A stretch of 64,000 bases of DNA from Epiperipatus broadwayi. Taxonomy: Eukaryota > Onychophora > Udeonychophora > Euonychophora > Peripatidae. Of the stretch, positions 35,656 to 47,060 are shown piece by piece. The notes beneath the pieces were generated by a model. It ran no database searches. It was not told the origin of the DNA and worked only from the letters and a program-made list of their open reading frames with translations. The stretch lies in the NCBI GenBank assembly GCA_028023455.1, contig JAQFVV010012420.1, forward strand, positions 1,242,001 to 1,306,000, written 5' to 3'. Position numbers and translations under genes: made by a program. Each line of letters begins with the position of its first letter. Within the stretch, counting starts at the first letter, position 1.

Positions 35656-36209
35656 TTTGCCTATTTTAATAACAGTTAAGAGCAAGCATAAGAAATGGTG
35701 ATCATGTGATGTTTATTAGCATATAGTTAGTCTGATAAGAATCATCTTGACCAAGAAATAATACTAAATAAAAATATTCTACTCTCTAATGGTTACAGTA
35801 AAAACATTACATATAAAGCATTACATGGTATTGATACCAAGAAGAGAAAAGATAGTAAAATTGAGAATTCTTTCACTAATTATAGATATGTGTTATTTTA
35901 TATTAAAGAGGTTACTGATAAGATTATTAGACTATTTTTTCCATTAGCAAAAACTTGTAATTTTTTTTCTCAAGCATAAAGATATTTAGAACAAGATGTC
36001 TATGAAATTCCATGTTCACAGTGCCCAAGAAATTATGTGGGTCAATCAAGATGTTTTAATGTCAGAGTTAGAAAATATCTTTAGTCAAAAGTTAATTATA
36101 TCATCTTTGACATTGCACTTTTTAGAAATTCATTATACTCCTGACTTTAATAATACATATCACATGATCACCATTTCACATGCTTACACATGCTGTTAAT
36201 ATGAGTACA

Positions 36210-36560
36210 AAACTCTCCATACAGTAGTGCCATCAAGTGCAAGCCTTTGTAATCAATAGATGCAGAAAAGTTTGTGCATAAAATCATCTAGTATCTACCC
36301 ATCCAATATCCCCAGACTAGTTTCTAGCTTTATAGTTAATCCAATAGGTAAGAGGTGGCTGCTGGAGGATTGCATTAGATCCTAAGATTTACATGCAGTG
36401 CTCTCAAATCCAAAGTGACTCACTGATGAAGTCATAAGCTAGAAACTAGTCTGTGGATGTTGGAGGACTGGGTACTAGATAGGGATTTTATGAACAAACA
36501 TTCTTGCATCCATTGATTACAAAGGCTTGCACTTGGTGGCACTACTGTATGGAGAATTTG
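36210..36560. repeat. PLE family B inverted terminal module
   Basis: Inverted arms (CTCTCCATACAGTAGTGCCA... mirrored by ...GGCACTACTGTATGGAGA) enclose two terminal cores in opposite orientation. The minus-oriented one near 36,308-36,330 keeps only GAAACTAGTCTGGGGA. The plus-oriented one is the motif at 36,423-36,451. Arm sequence matches the module at 35,385-35,655 (GCAAGCC...AATCAATGGATG). Confidence 0.65.
36417..36458 (+). ncRNA. Hammerhead-like motif, family B (core intact)
   Basis: The core CTGATGA (36,423-36,429) and GAAA (36,442-36,445) are intact. They are followed by C-TA-G and the classical cleavage triplet GTC (36,449-36,451). Stem II is short (AGT with GCT around CATAA, one unpaired A). 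Stem I begins with two good pairs (CA with TG) but is then interrupted, so activity is doubtful. Comparison with the 35.5 and 46-47 kb copies supports the fold as an ancestral feature. Confidence 0.5.
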
Positions 36561-36570
36561 GTATTCTTAT

Positions 36571-37310
36571 TATGTCTTTAATAATATTAAAATATTAGCT
36601 ACTTTGAAAAAATATGATTTAAGAACTATAAAAAAAGCTATTGAAATTTTAAAAGACCAAACAGTTTAAGTAATGATAGTGAAATACCACATATACCAGC
36701 TTTATGAAACTCATTATTTCATCTCTTTCTTCTAAAATTAACTGTAATAAATGAGCTGACTGCAAAACAAAAGGAAATAATTTTTTTTTGCTTATCCACC
36801 TATTTTGATTGAACAACCATATAAATAAATGTTCTTTAATTCACACACATCTATAGACCCATTATTACTTGAGACACAACAGTTTTTCATATGACAAAGA
36901 TGAATGCAATTTCATTGAAACAGTGGCAATCTAATTCAGTGAAGAAATTTTTCATTTCAATGGTGAAGACCATTTTGGAGATTTTAGAAGCTTTAAACTG
37001 AATTCTTTGTGTGCTGAATGGAAATAATTTCTCTATGCAGAATATAGATATCTGAATATTTTGGATCTAGTATCTGAATACCCTAGCAACTCACTGAGGA
37101 TAGCTAGTAGTAGAGATAATTCTAGATAGAGATTTATAAATGCTTTCTGTTGCAGTATTTATCAGAAAAACTTGTTTAGAGCATACTCATTATATTACAT
37201 CTGCAATACAAGCTTATTAAATTAAATCATGTGACATATGACTTTACTTTTTTACTATACACATATAAGAAATATATCCACATACATGTGTGTATAATTT
37301 ATAAAATATA
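36571..37310. other. Possible PLE remnant, otherwise no gene
   Basis: AT-rich. A phrase near 36,845-36,960 resembles decayed inverted PLE coding sequence but I could not assign domains. No other features. Confidence 0.35.
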
Positions 37311-37314
37311 TAAA

Positions 37315-38760
37315 TAAACCAACACTTTAATCAGGTCATACTGATCATCAACAAGGTAATAAATATTGTAAATAACACTGATGTATAACACAATAGTGAA
37401 CATTCTATAAATATAAAACAGAGATAGTAAATATAAGAAATTATTTAGATTAGTGAGTTTTTTTAAAAAAAAAATCCAAATAGAAGATAATTCCATGTAT
37501 CATCATATTTGTTGATATGGTTTGGCCTTTTAAAGATCTAAATGGCTTCTCCGATTTAACATTATTGGAGAGTGTCACATCTGGATAGTACTCACATATT
37601 AAAAAAATCACTACTATGACCTGTATTTATAGTATGGAGAAATAATGATGCTGCTGAAGAGTGTTTTAATGGCATTAATATGTTCATCTCTTCTGGAATT
37701 GATGTGATAATTGCTTATGCCTATATAAAAAAGTTGGGAATTTCATAAACTCCATAGGTTTCAAGAGGAATTGAGTGTTTAGGCTTGGATAGAATTCTAT
37801 TAATTTTTGATAAGTGGTATATGTTGTCTTTGTATTATAATGTCTAGAATATATCCAATAGTGTTTGTTATTCCTTTTATATAAGGAATATGAATTCTAA
37901 TAGTGTTCTTCTTTTTGTTTCTTATTTTGATTGTTTAGGGTTTGAATTAAGGTCATTAGCTAATAAGACATTGCTTACATGATTTATTTCATCTTCAATG
38001 TGAAAGAAGATAAATAGCTCTGGTGAAAGAAGTTTTTTCTACAGAAAATATTTGAGCTAGATGATGATGTGATGAAAATTTTAGATGTCTCTCAGTGTGT
38101 GTAGATTTTCTGAAAATTGAAAAAATAATTATTTCTTTTCTTGGTGACAAGTATTCCTTATATAACAGAAATAGAAGACAATGTTAGATATATTCGAAAA
38201 CATTCTAATATAAAGACAGCATTTAACAGTTACCAAAAAATTATTAGCATTATATCCAAGCCTAAAAACTCAATCCCTCTTTAAGTCCTGGAGTTTATGG
38301 AATTCCATGCCACATTTGTAAAGCTTTTTATATAGGGCATGAGCAATCATCACATCAAACCTAGAAAATATGAACATATTAATGCAATTAAAGAACATCC
38401 ATCATCATCATCAGCACTCTTCATGCTATAGATACAAGTTATAGTATTGACTTTTCTAATGAGAGAATATTATCCAGATGTGACTCTCTCCAACAATGTC
38501 AGATCAGAGAAGTCATTGAGAATTTTAAAAGGTCAGATTGTATCAACAAATGTGTATTATCTTTTATTTGAATTTTTTTTAATAACTTATTAATCTAAAT
38601 AATTTCTTATATTTCTTATTTCTGTTTTCTATTAATAGAATTTTCATTATTGTTATACATCAATGTTTACAGCACCTCTACAATTATTTTACAATGTTTA
38701 TTATCCAGTTGATGACCATTGTGAACTGGTCAAAAAATCCACCTGAATAATATTTCATTG
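37315..38760. mobile_element. Giant PLE hairpin (family C): about 570-bp arms carrying the GIY-YIG region
   Basis: The left arm 37,315-37,890 is mirrored at 38,150-38,760 over many blocks, for example GGATTGAGTTTTTAGGCTTGG and its counterpart, and GGAGAGTGTCACATCTGGAT with ATCCAGATGTGACTCTCTCC. On the plus strand the right arm encodes GVYGIPC- and ICKAFYIGH-like sequence near 38,290-38,345, and FSNERILSRCDSLQQCQIRE further on, the usual end of the PLE endonuclease domain. The loop is about 260 bp. It is an inverted duplication of a PLE 3' half, long diverged. Confidence 0.7.
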
Positions 38761-39474
38761 ATATCTGTAGACCATGAAAATCTTAGATTATATATAAAAA
38801 GAGAAAAAATGAGGAAGAGGGAGTGAGAGGGGGAGGAAATAAAACTGTATTTTTTACATTTGATACATTTCTGAAAGTCTTAAAATAATCAAGGTAAATG
38901 AAGATTCCAGCACTCGTGGGAATATGACAACTTCTCTCCCAATAGTGAAGAATGCATACTTTAATTAATTTTTTTTTTTTTTGCCATGTTTAATTCTTAT
39001 TAACTTGGGATGTTTATTTTCTAACTAAAGGTATTACATAATCATTTACTGATAAATAATAGCTGGATTAGCTAAGAACTATTTATTCAAAAAAATATTT
39101 TAAGTTTGCTTATGCTTATATAAAATTTTACCAAATTTCTTTAGTTTGGACTTAATTCTTAAACAGAATATAAAGAGTGAATGGTCCTACAACAACACCA
39201 TATGGCTTTTTCAAAGAAGATATATGTCTTTTCATACATTTAAATTTTTTTTAAATACTGAAGATCTAACAATAATGGGTAACAGTAGATTTGGCAGATA
39301 TCAATATGAGAGAAAGAGATATATAAATAAGTAATATTTATGAAAGTAAACAAAATGTTCAATAACTGGTAAAAGTTTAAGATAACAGAAGCTAAGCAAG
39401 ACAAGCAAACATAGAAACAAACCACATGTGCATATATGAGCAAAGAAAAAGAAAAAACAAATACTTCCATATAT
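38761..39474. other. No gene; purine-rich tract
   Basis: A purine-rich tract lies at about 38,796-38,840 and a T run at about 38,968-38,981. The small open stretches around 39,146-39,536 on both strands show no recognised protein. Confidence 0.5.
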
Positions 39475-40062
39475 GACCTGAAGATTTGTAATGATTGTGT
39501 ATTAGATGTGATAATATGTTGGATTATTTTTATCATGTATCAGTAATTGCTGAATGTATAGAAAATTTTAAACTTTAAACTTTGCAAATACAAACAACTT
39601 GTTAGTAATAACATACAAATAAACAACATAAATTAATAATGACATAGTGTTTTGAGTAGTTTTATTCTTTACTCTTCTTCAAGCGTTGCTGGCCTGTGAT
39701 AGCATTAGCATAAGAGTCAAACTCACACTTTTCGATTCACAAATATCAAATTTAAGGCAAACACGAATGGTCAGTTAGGTAGAGCATTTGTCTTAAATTC
39801 GATATTTGAGAAATTCGAAGGTGATAGTTTGACTCCTATGCTAATACTGTCATTAATCAGACCAGCAACACCTGAAGAAGAGAAGAGAATAATGCTACTT
39901 GAAATATTGTGTCATTACTAACCTGTGTTATCTATTTGTGTGTTATTACTAAGAAGTTGTTTACATTTGAAGAGTTTAAATAAAGTTTAAATTTTTTTTA
40001 TACATTCAACATTTACTGATAGATGATGGAAATAATGCGATATATTATCACAACTTCCATAT
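39475..40062. mobile_element. Large foldback element with paired hammerhead-like cores (PLE family A)
   Basis: The left arm (ATGATTGTGTATTAGATGTG, TTGGATTATTTTTATCAT, TTTAAACTTTGCAAATACAAACAACTT, broken here by differences) is mirrored at 39,950-40,062. Inside, a second inverted pair GAGTCAAACTCACACTTTTC / GGTGATAGTTTGACTC encloses a tRNA-like segment. Two family A cores lie in opposite orientation: minus at about 39,705-39,660, plus CTGAAGA at 39,861-39,867. No protein is encoded. Confidence 0.6.
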
Positions 40063-41055
40063 ATGAGATTGATGAATGAACGAATAGATTTTAAAGATTC
40101 CCTACAAAATTTCATTTTATTATGAGCAATAGAAAGAAGTAAAGAGCTTTCAAACATAAAGTTCTTCATTAGCTGGAACTAAACAATAATAACAATTACC
40201 ATAATGTCTTTTAATTTAAAAAAACTAAAACAAATAATTAAACCTTTGAATTATTATTACTCATATAGTATTATGAGGGGGGAAAAAAACATTAATGAAA
40301 AAGGTTTGCTTGAAACATTAAAAAAAATCTTATATTTTCTGAATTTAATAAATTTTATTATATAAGTATATAGAATAACATTTTATCAACAGTTCGATAG
40401 GTAATGTTCAGAATGTGTATGTGTGTTTAAAACGAAACATTTTATAATTTCAGCATATATTTTTTCTCTTTCTATTTTGCTATAAAAATAAATATTAAAA
40501 AAATAATAAATTTTATGTTCCTTAGTGCTGTAAAATAATATTATGTTTCTTCATTTTTTTTTTTATTTGTCAAGATTGTGGAAGTTGAATTGTCATACAA
40601 ATTAAATCACATCCTTGTTTGGTATTGATTTATAATAAGAAAAATAAAGAAAAGCAAATTTATCTTTGCAGTACAACTTTGATGAATGTTTAGAATTGAT
40701 AATTAGTACAAAGGTTCAATTATAATTTGAAAAGAAATATAATAAATGGCTTTCAACAACATTTTTTTCTTTTAGTCAGTTTTTATAAGTTTTAAATAAA
40801 ATTTTTAAAATATTCACTTAATTGAAAGTATTCTTTAAAAACTGGAAACAACTCAGCAAAGATTCAATACACTTTACAATTGTTATCTAGAATTTTTTGT
40901 AAAAACCATTTCCAGACAAGTACATTGAACAATGCAGGCCAAATATAGCTTTAGCAGAGACAATAAGTATAACTGGCTTTCCAAAATACCTATATATAAA
41001 GAATCATATTAAAAGCAAGTAATTGTAATTATTTTCTGTAGCAAAGTATTTAATT
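40063..41055. other. No gene recognised
   Basis: AT-rich. ACTGGCTTTCCAAAATACCT near 40,972 resembles the repeats at 41,485 and 41,612. Confidence 0.5.
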
Positions 41056-41150
41056 GTCAAGCATTGGTGGTCGATAGGTCAGCGACAGCTGCTCTACGAG
41101 CAGTTGTCCTGGTTTAGTGAGTTCGCTTCCCGGTTGATGCTATGACACAT
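41056..41150 (+). repeat. tRNA-derived SINE head
   Basis: TGGTCGATAGG (41,068-41,078) fits the RNA polymerase III A box TRGYNNANNNG, and AGTTCGCTTCC (41,120-41,130) fits the B box with one mismatch, about 45 bp apart as in tRNA-derived SINEs. A perfect CTGCTC-TAC-GAGCAG hairpin sits at the anticodon-arm position. It starts GTCAAGCATTGGTGG, shared by the inverted copy at 44,172-44,265. It is followed by an A-rich tail. Confidence 0.65.
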
Positions 41151-41459
41151 AAGAAAAAAAACTCAGAATATATAAATAAATATTAAAATTCAGATTAAAA
41201 AAAAAACTTAAAATAAAAAAAAAAAAGGGTAATTATTGAACAAACATTTTACTATGCATATTATTAATTTAAAAAAGAGAATTATTTTTGTACAAATATG
41301 GTGCATAATAAATACATTCTATGATTTTTTTTTAATGATAATTTTATATTTTACACTTGCCTCTTTAAGTTTGCTATGTTGAACAATTTTCTGTTGAATT
41401 ATAATTTGTTAAATTAAAATGAAGCATGGGGGGGGGGGTAATTTGATAGAATATAAGTT

Positions 41460-42900
41460 TACTTTGGACAGCAAGCTCAAATGGTTCACCAAAATGCCTT
41501 ATAAACCAAAATCTCATATGCAAAAACAACAGTTATAATGAGTTCCTATGAGTGAAAAATTAATTAAATTCACAAAAAAACACCTTTACTGCAAATAGCT
41601 ACTTCAATTGGCTTCCTAAAATGCCTTATAAATAAAAAATCTCACTTAAAAAAATAGGGAAAAAAGTTTTTTGTTACCATAAATTGAAAATAAATAAAAA
41701 CCCAATTAGGAAAAAAAATTTAAATTGAAAAAGTGTTGCTGAATGAATAAACATTTTATTAAGCACATTATTTTTTAAAAATGTACTAATCTGTGTGTAA
41801 ATGTACTGTATTAATCATTTTATTAAATATAATTTAAAAAAAATTAATAATTTTTTCATTGACAGTCTGCCTACTTCTTATGTAGCCAAAAAATATTTCC
41901 TGAATCACAATTTGTTTAAATATAATAAAACAAGGGGGAAAAATGAAACTAATTACAATATCTAACCAATAAAACTTTTTTTTGCAGTGGTGTTATTTTA
42001 TTATTTTTTTTAAAGTAATAATTAACAAATTTGTGTGCATTGGTGGTGACTGCTATAGTTTTAATAATGTAAATGATGCATTTTTTTTGCTGATTTGTGT
42101 TTACAATATCATTATTTTGAATATATCACAAAACAAATTACAAAATCATTTATCTGAATTTGAGCAAATAAATGATATTTTTAATGTTTAGTATCTTTTG
42201 ATCATATAAAGTTAATTCTTAACTACTTAATGCATAAAATCATTTTTTTTCTCAAAATAATTTATAATTATGATAATAGTATTCTGCAATTATTATGATT
42301 GTATTTTTAGCCCCAGGTAAAACAATGCTCATAAAAAATTGTAATTCAAAAATTGATTGAGTTTATATTTTAAAATTTATTTTTGAGGCACATTATGTTT
42401 ATTATCAAATTTTTTTATTTTTGTAATATCTAACCAATAAAACTTTGATTTTTTTGCAACACTGTTAGTTTTTTCCCCAAAGCAATAATTCTCATAAATG
42501 TAGTCAAATTAAATAAGAAATGTAATGTAGTTGATTGTGTAGGTTTAATAATATAAATGTTTAAATCTTTTTTTGATTTTGCCAATTTATGTTAACAATA
42601 AAAGCTGCCAGTATCTTGAATATGTCACAAACAAATTCTGAGACTCATGATTTAAAATTGAACATATAAATATTTTAAATTCTTGTTTAGTAAGCTTTGG
42701 TTACATAAAATTGATTATTAATTGCATAATAAATGAAATTATTTTTCTCTCAAAATACCTTGCAATTTCTCTGACCATATTTTTAATTATGATGATCATA
42801 TTTTTTGTTGCAGGAAAAATAATGTTCAGAAAAATTTTAATCTATAAAATTGATTGAATTAATATATTTAAGCTAATAAATATATTTTGAAAATTATTTT
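41460..42900 (+). repeat. Diverged direct repeats between the SINE heads
   Basis: Two repeat series are visible. AAAATGCCTTATAAA recurs 127 bp apart (41,491 and 41,618). A longer block starting TCTAACCAATAAAACTTT recurs 468 bp apart (41,961 and 42,429), with further matching parts (AATTGATTGA, AATATGTCACAAAC-like). Units are much diverged. The 69-codon open stretch at 41,982-42,191 lies in one unit and has hydrophobic parts but no recognised family. Confidence 0.45.
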
Positions 42901-44171
42901 GTTGTTGAATGTGATCAAGATATACCTTTGATTAATTATTGTACTGAATGGAAGTATATTTGTTTTGATTTTGTAGTCATTAACAATAAAAAAATCTTTT
43001 TTTATTTTGAATATGTCATTAATGAAAATACTGATTGTATTGCAAGGATACTGGGATAAAAATTAGATAAAGTGCATTATTTGTACAGCTTGAATAAAAT
43101 AACTTTTATGACATCATCAATCTTACAAAATGGTTATTTGTTTTAAAAATCCATTCATTATTTTTAAACCAATACCTCTCAAACACAAAACTTGTTTATA
43201 TTTTATTAACAAAAATAATTCCACTTGTTTTCATTTAATAATAAAATTATGTACACTTACTAAATATTATATAAACATTAAAAGCCTAAATATAAACTAG
43301 TCAATAAATAATCAAAATTACCCAAAATCACAACTGAAACAGGTTAGCCAAAAAAAATAAACACTAAAACACAATGGTTTCATTGCTACAAGCAGACTTT
43401 TCAAGTGTAAAGAATATATCTAAAGTGTATACATATTAGGTTACTTTAAAAATATCTAGCAATCTACATACACTATATGGATGAAATTTTTTAGATAGGA
43501 AGAATGGGAGAAATTTTTACATTCTTATTATTTAAATCATAATAAATAAAAACAATAGTGAGTATTATTTAAAAAATCCCCTCCCCCATTTGTCCATCTA
43601 AGAAACTAATTTATCTATGTAAAAAATTAATGTTGTCTATTACTTTCATAGATATTTAAAACAAATGTACAAAATTTTAATAAGTTATATTAAACTTAAG
43701 TCTGTTAAATATCACTTTTAAAATGTTTAAAAAATATTAAATTGAAGAAAAAAAAATTTGCCACTCTCTCATAAACATTATTTAAAACAAAAATTGTAAG
43801 AAAAAATTATAACTCAGATAAATGAAATTATTGAATATTTTTAATATTTTCCTGTTCTGTTTCATAGCTAACAAACTAGATGATTTACTGAAAACATGAG
43901 TGTCTTATATAGATTAGGCTTGTATTAATTAGTTATATATCAGCCTTCAAACAATTCAATTGAATTTAAATATATAAAATATCAATTTCAGAATTTCATT
44001 CTAATGGAAAAAAGATCAAGAAACAAACACACCAATTTCCCAACTTCAATAAAAGCTTTTAATATTAAAGTTAATTAGTACATTTCCTATAATTCTTTTC
44101 TCCCAACTCATTTAGTTTATGCACTTAGCTTAGAAAGACAAACTTATCAGCACAAAACACTTTTTTTTCTC

Positions 44172-44265
44172 ATGTGTCATAGCATCAGCCGGGAAGCAAA
44201 CCACTAACCTGGGACAAGTGCTTGTAAAGCAGCTGTCACTGACCTCTTGACCACCAATGCTTGAC
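44172..44265 (-). repeat. tRNA-derived SINE head, inverted partner
   Basis: Reverse complement of the 41,056-41,150 sequence with about fifteen percent differences. On the minus strand it keeps GTCAAGCATTGGTGGTC, the A box and CTTCCCGGCTGATGCTATG. Either two independent SINE insertions or the two termini of one 3.2-kb foldback element. Confidence 0.65.
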
Positions 44266-45870
44266 TTTCTTTGTTACTACATTATAAAAAGTTAATTATT
44301 CACCAATTCCAGTTTACTATATGAGAAAAAGATTACCTATGTTTTATGTCAGTTAAAATATCAAAGATGTTTTGATGTCACAAGAATCATAAATTTTCTG
44401 CAGGAAAGTAGCAAATATATTTTTCCTATCAATTTTTTTAAAATTTTCCTTTCTTAAATATTAAAATATACATATTGTAAATGATGAAAAATACAATAGA
44501 GAACCATCTTCTTTTTACATTTTTATGGTTTTTATTTTTTCAGATTTATTTTATATAGAATTTTTTTTTTCTACTCTAAAATCTGACACCCAAAAAATAT
44601 TATTACTTTTATTAAGGGTGATACTATTGAAAGTAATGCATAAATTAAATATCAATGCTTTCCATGATGCTTCAAGGTATAAACTTTTAAGGGAAAAGTT
44701 ATTGCAGTACACTGACAATAAAAAAAAAAACTTTGGGTATAAGGAAAAGATGCAATGATTAGGAAAATTTGTAATTTTTGCAAGTGAGATTTACTTTAAG
44801 ATTTTTATAACTTTATGGAATCATTAGAGTAGAGAACTGTTACCTATTATGGATTCTTTTTTAAAAAAATGTAATTAAAAATTGATAGAAATATGATAAA
44901 AATAAAGAGGAAATTTTGCTTTTGTATCTTCCTCATCTCTTTTATAAAAAAAAATCATGTTAGAGATTTGGAACTTTGTATCTAAGCCTATAAATTTATA
45001 CAATAAATTATTTTAAGATACTTGTCCAATTATAATAATAAACTTTGTCTACAATGAGACAATCCCTAATATATTCATCTCAGAGTATGTAGTTTATTAA
45101 AATGATTAGATAAAGATAGCTATTGTACTATGGATTTAATTCATTATTTTTAAATAAAAGCTATATTGCATTAATAGCAGTAGCTGTAATTAACTCTATT
45201 CTTTTTATCTCAGATTCATCTATTTAAAGTTTGAATATTCAAAAAGACATTAGATGAAAATGCTCTTTATATTCTTAGTGCAGTTTTTGATTGCTTGTTT
45301 TTGACAATAAGGAGCAATGAATTCACACCCATATATCTGTAAAACACTTTACTAATATTATTATGTTCTAATTAACATCATGAAATTTTCGAGCACACCA
45401 GGTTTGAATTCAAAATTAACTGGTTGTCTACTGTCTAATAATAGTAGTAATTAATTAATCAAGCTTATACTATATCACCCAGAAACAGAATAAATGAAAT
45501 AGATTCTGCTTTTAATGTAAATGTTGAAAGTAAGATGAGAAAATAATGCAATATTTTATTTAATAAACTGATGTGATATTAGTTTGATTACACCACCTTA
45601 TTATATTTATAAACTCTCTAGGTAAAATGGCTAGCATATTCACTTGTCTTGCTCATGATTTGAGTTTCAAATTCTGATTTGAAACTATGTCAGATATCTG
45701 ATAAAAAATAACTATAAATTGGCAAAGAAACTATAGAAGAGATCAAAAGTCTCAAAATCATAAAATAATATTCTGACATTAGAAGGAAAATTATTTAAGC
45801 AATAATCAAAAAGAAAAGAATGATATAAACAGTGTAAAACCTTTTTTTGAAATATCAAATATTGTAAATG
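44266..45870. other. No gene recognised
   Basis: AT-rich. The open stretch at 44,525-44,758 shows no recognised domain. The upstream part of the LINE at 45.9 kb may extend back into 45,480-45,870 but is not recognisable. Confidence 0.45.
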
Positions 45871-46235
45871 AAGAGATATGCATTGAATCTATGAAGAATT
45901 TAAAGACTCCAGGAATTGATAAAATTATCAATATTTTAAAAGTAATTGAAGGAATAGATAAATTATTGGAAAACCTTTCCACTAAATATCTAAATGTTCA
46001 AGGTGTACTAGATTATAGAAAAATATACTATTAATATTGTTATCTAAAAAAGCTAAAAAAAAAGAGAAAGAAATCAAGATTTATCATCTATCAACTATAT
46101 ATAATATTTTTACTTAGATCATTATAATTTGATCTATAAAAAACTTTGGATCAAACCAAGCAAAAAAGAAGCTTTATCTAAATATGATTATAGCACAAAT
46201 GATCGTATCAGTGTATTAGAGACTCAATAAAATAT

Positions 46236-47060
46236 CACGACCTATCACTTGATTCCAGCTTACATATTGCTGTTATAGCAGCATATCTTTTTTTATCATG
46301 TCTATGTCATTTATTATAAGTTTTAATAAATAATAATAGATGCTAGGTGATAGTGGTTATTAAATATCAATTCTGTGCTGTTGCATTCACTATTCCCAAG
46401 CTAGTTTCAAGCTTATAGCTTTTATCAATGAGAAACTTTATATTTTGTAACAATGCACCTGGACTTCTAGGGATTAATGCATCTTCCTTTCTGCAGTTAT
46501 CATTTACCTCTCTGATATACTATCAAGTTTAGACATATAGATCTGAAACCAGTTCAGTTTCTGTGCATTATGATATCATTAGTTTTTTTATCAACTGTAG
46601 CTACCTATATCCTGTAATCAGGATTTGTTATAAACCAATAAAATATGACAAAACTTCACTTTACATATTGCTGTCATGGCAACATACCTTTTTAACCAAT
46701 GTCAGATGATAGCACTTTCTAAATATCTATCCTGTACTGTTCTATCTAATATGCACACTCTAGTTTCAAACATATGGCTTTCATCAATGAGAAGCTTTGA
46801 ATCTTGGAATAGTGCATCTAGTTCACATTGGAAATATCTAAAAGTTTTTATTTTAAACTGATAGCTTGATAGTTATAAGAGAATAAATAATACTTGCTAG
46901 AGGAAAGTTATATTAGATCTTAAAAGGTCCATGTGCACTGTTCCAAAATGTAAAGTTCTTCATTGATGAAAACCATAAGGTCAAAACTAATCTGGGATAT
47001 TAGATAGGACAGAACAGGATAGAGATTTAATATGCACTATCACTTGGCATCTATTATTAC
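46236..47060. mobile_element. Cluster of PLE family B terminal modules inside the LINE
   Basis: Three family B cores occur here: minus near 46,392-46,440, minus near 46,750-46,795, plus near 46,960-46,998. Each has a TTGATGA-like core, a stem-loop around ATAA, and GAAAC or AAAAC followed by TAG/TAA. They are embedded in arms matching those at 35.4 and 36.2 kb (AATAGATGCTAGGTGATAGT, ATCTATTATTACTTATACAT). LINE sequence lies on both sides, so the PLE end inserted into the LINE and was then duplicated and inverted. Confidence 0.6.

Larger units (their letters stand above)
34016..36570 (+). mobile_element. Penelope-like element (family B) with RT and GIY-YIG remnants
   Basis: Plus-strand blocks in PLE order: YGKFYGLLKFHKLVAPLRPI (34,620-34,680; usual YGLPKIHKPxxPLRPI); IIKNLKPMKNNLLISF (about 34,795-34,845); AQCNSLPDFIIQSTKHCLEN; then LRYVDDTFVTWPH at about 35,088-35,126, where the catalytic YVDD is intact. 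After it come FFLDVLIAKE and the GIY-YIG part VYEIPCSQCPRNYVGQS at 35,998-36,050. Stops and frameshifts make it dead. Two inverted terminal modules of the same family (35,385-35,655 and 36,210-36,560) interrupt and end it. Confidence 0.8.

Noticed and set aside
38400-38440. Minus-strand GCTGATGATG as another hammerhead core
   Set aside because: No GAAA partner or stem II; it is a (CAT)n microsatellite context.
41056-41150. A functional tRNA gene
   Set aside because: A and B boxes are present, but the acceptor stem does not pair and a mirrored diverged copy exists, so a SINE head is the better reading.
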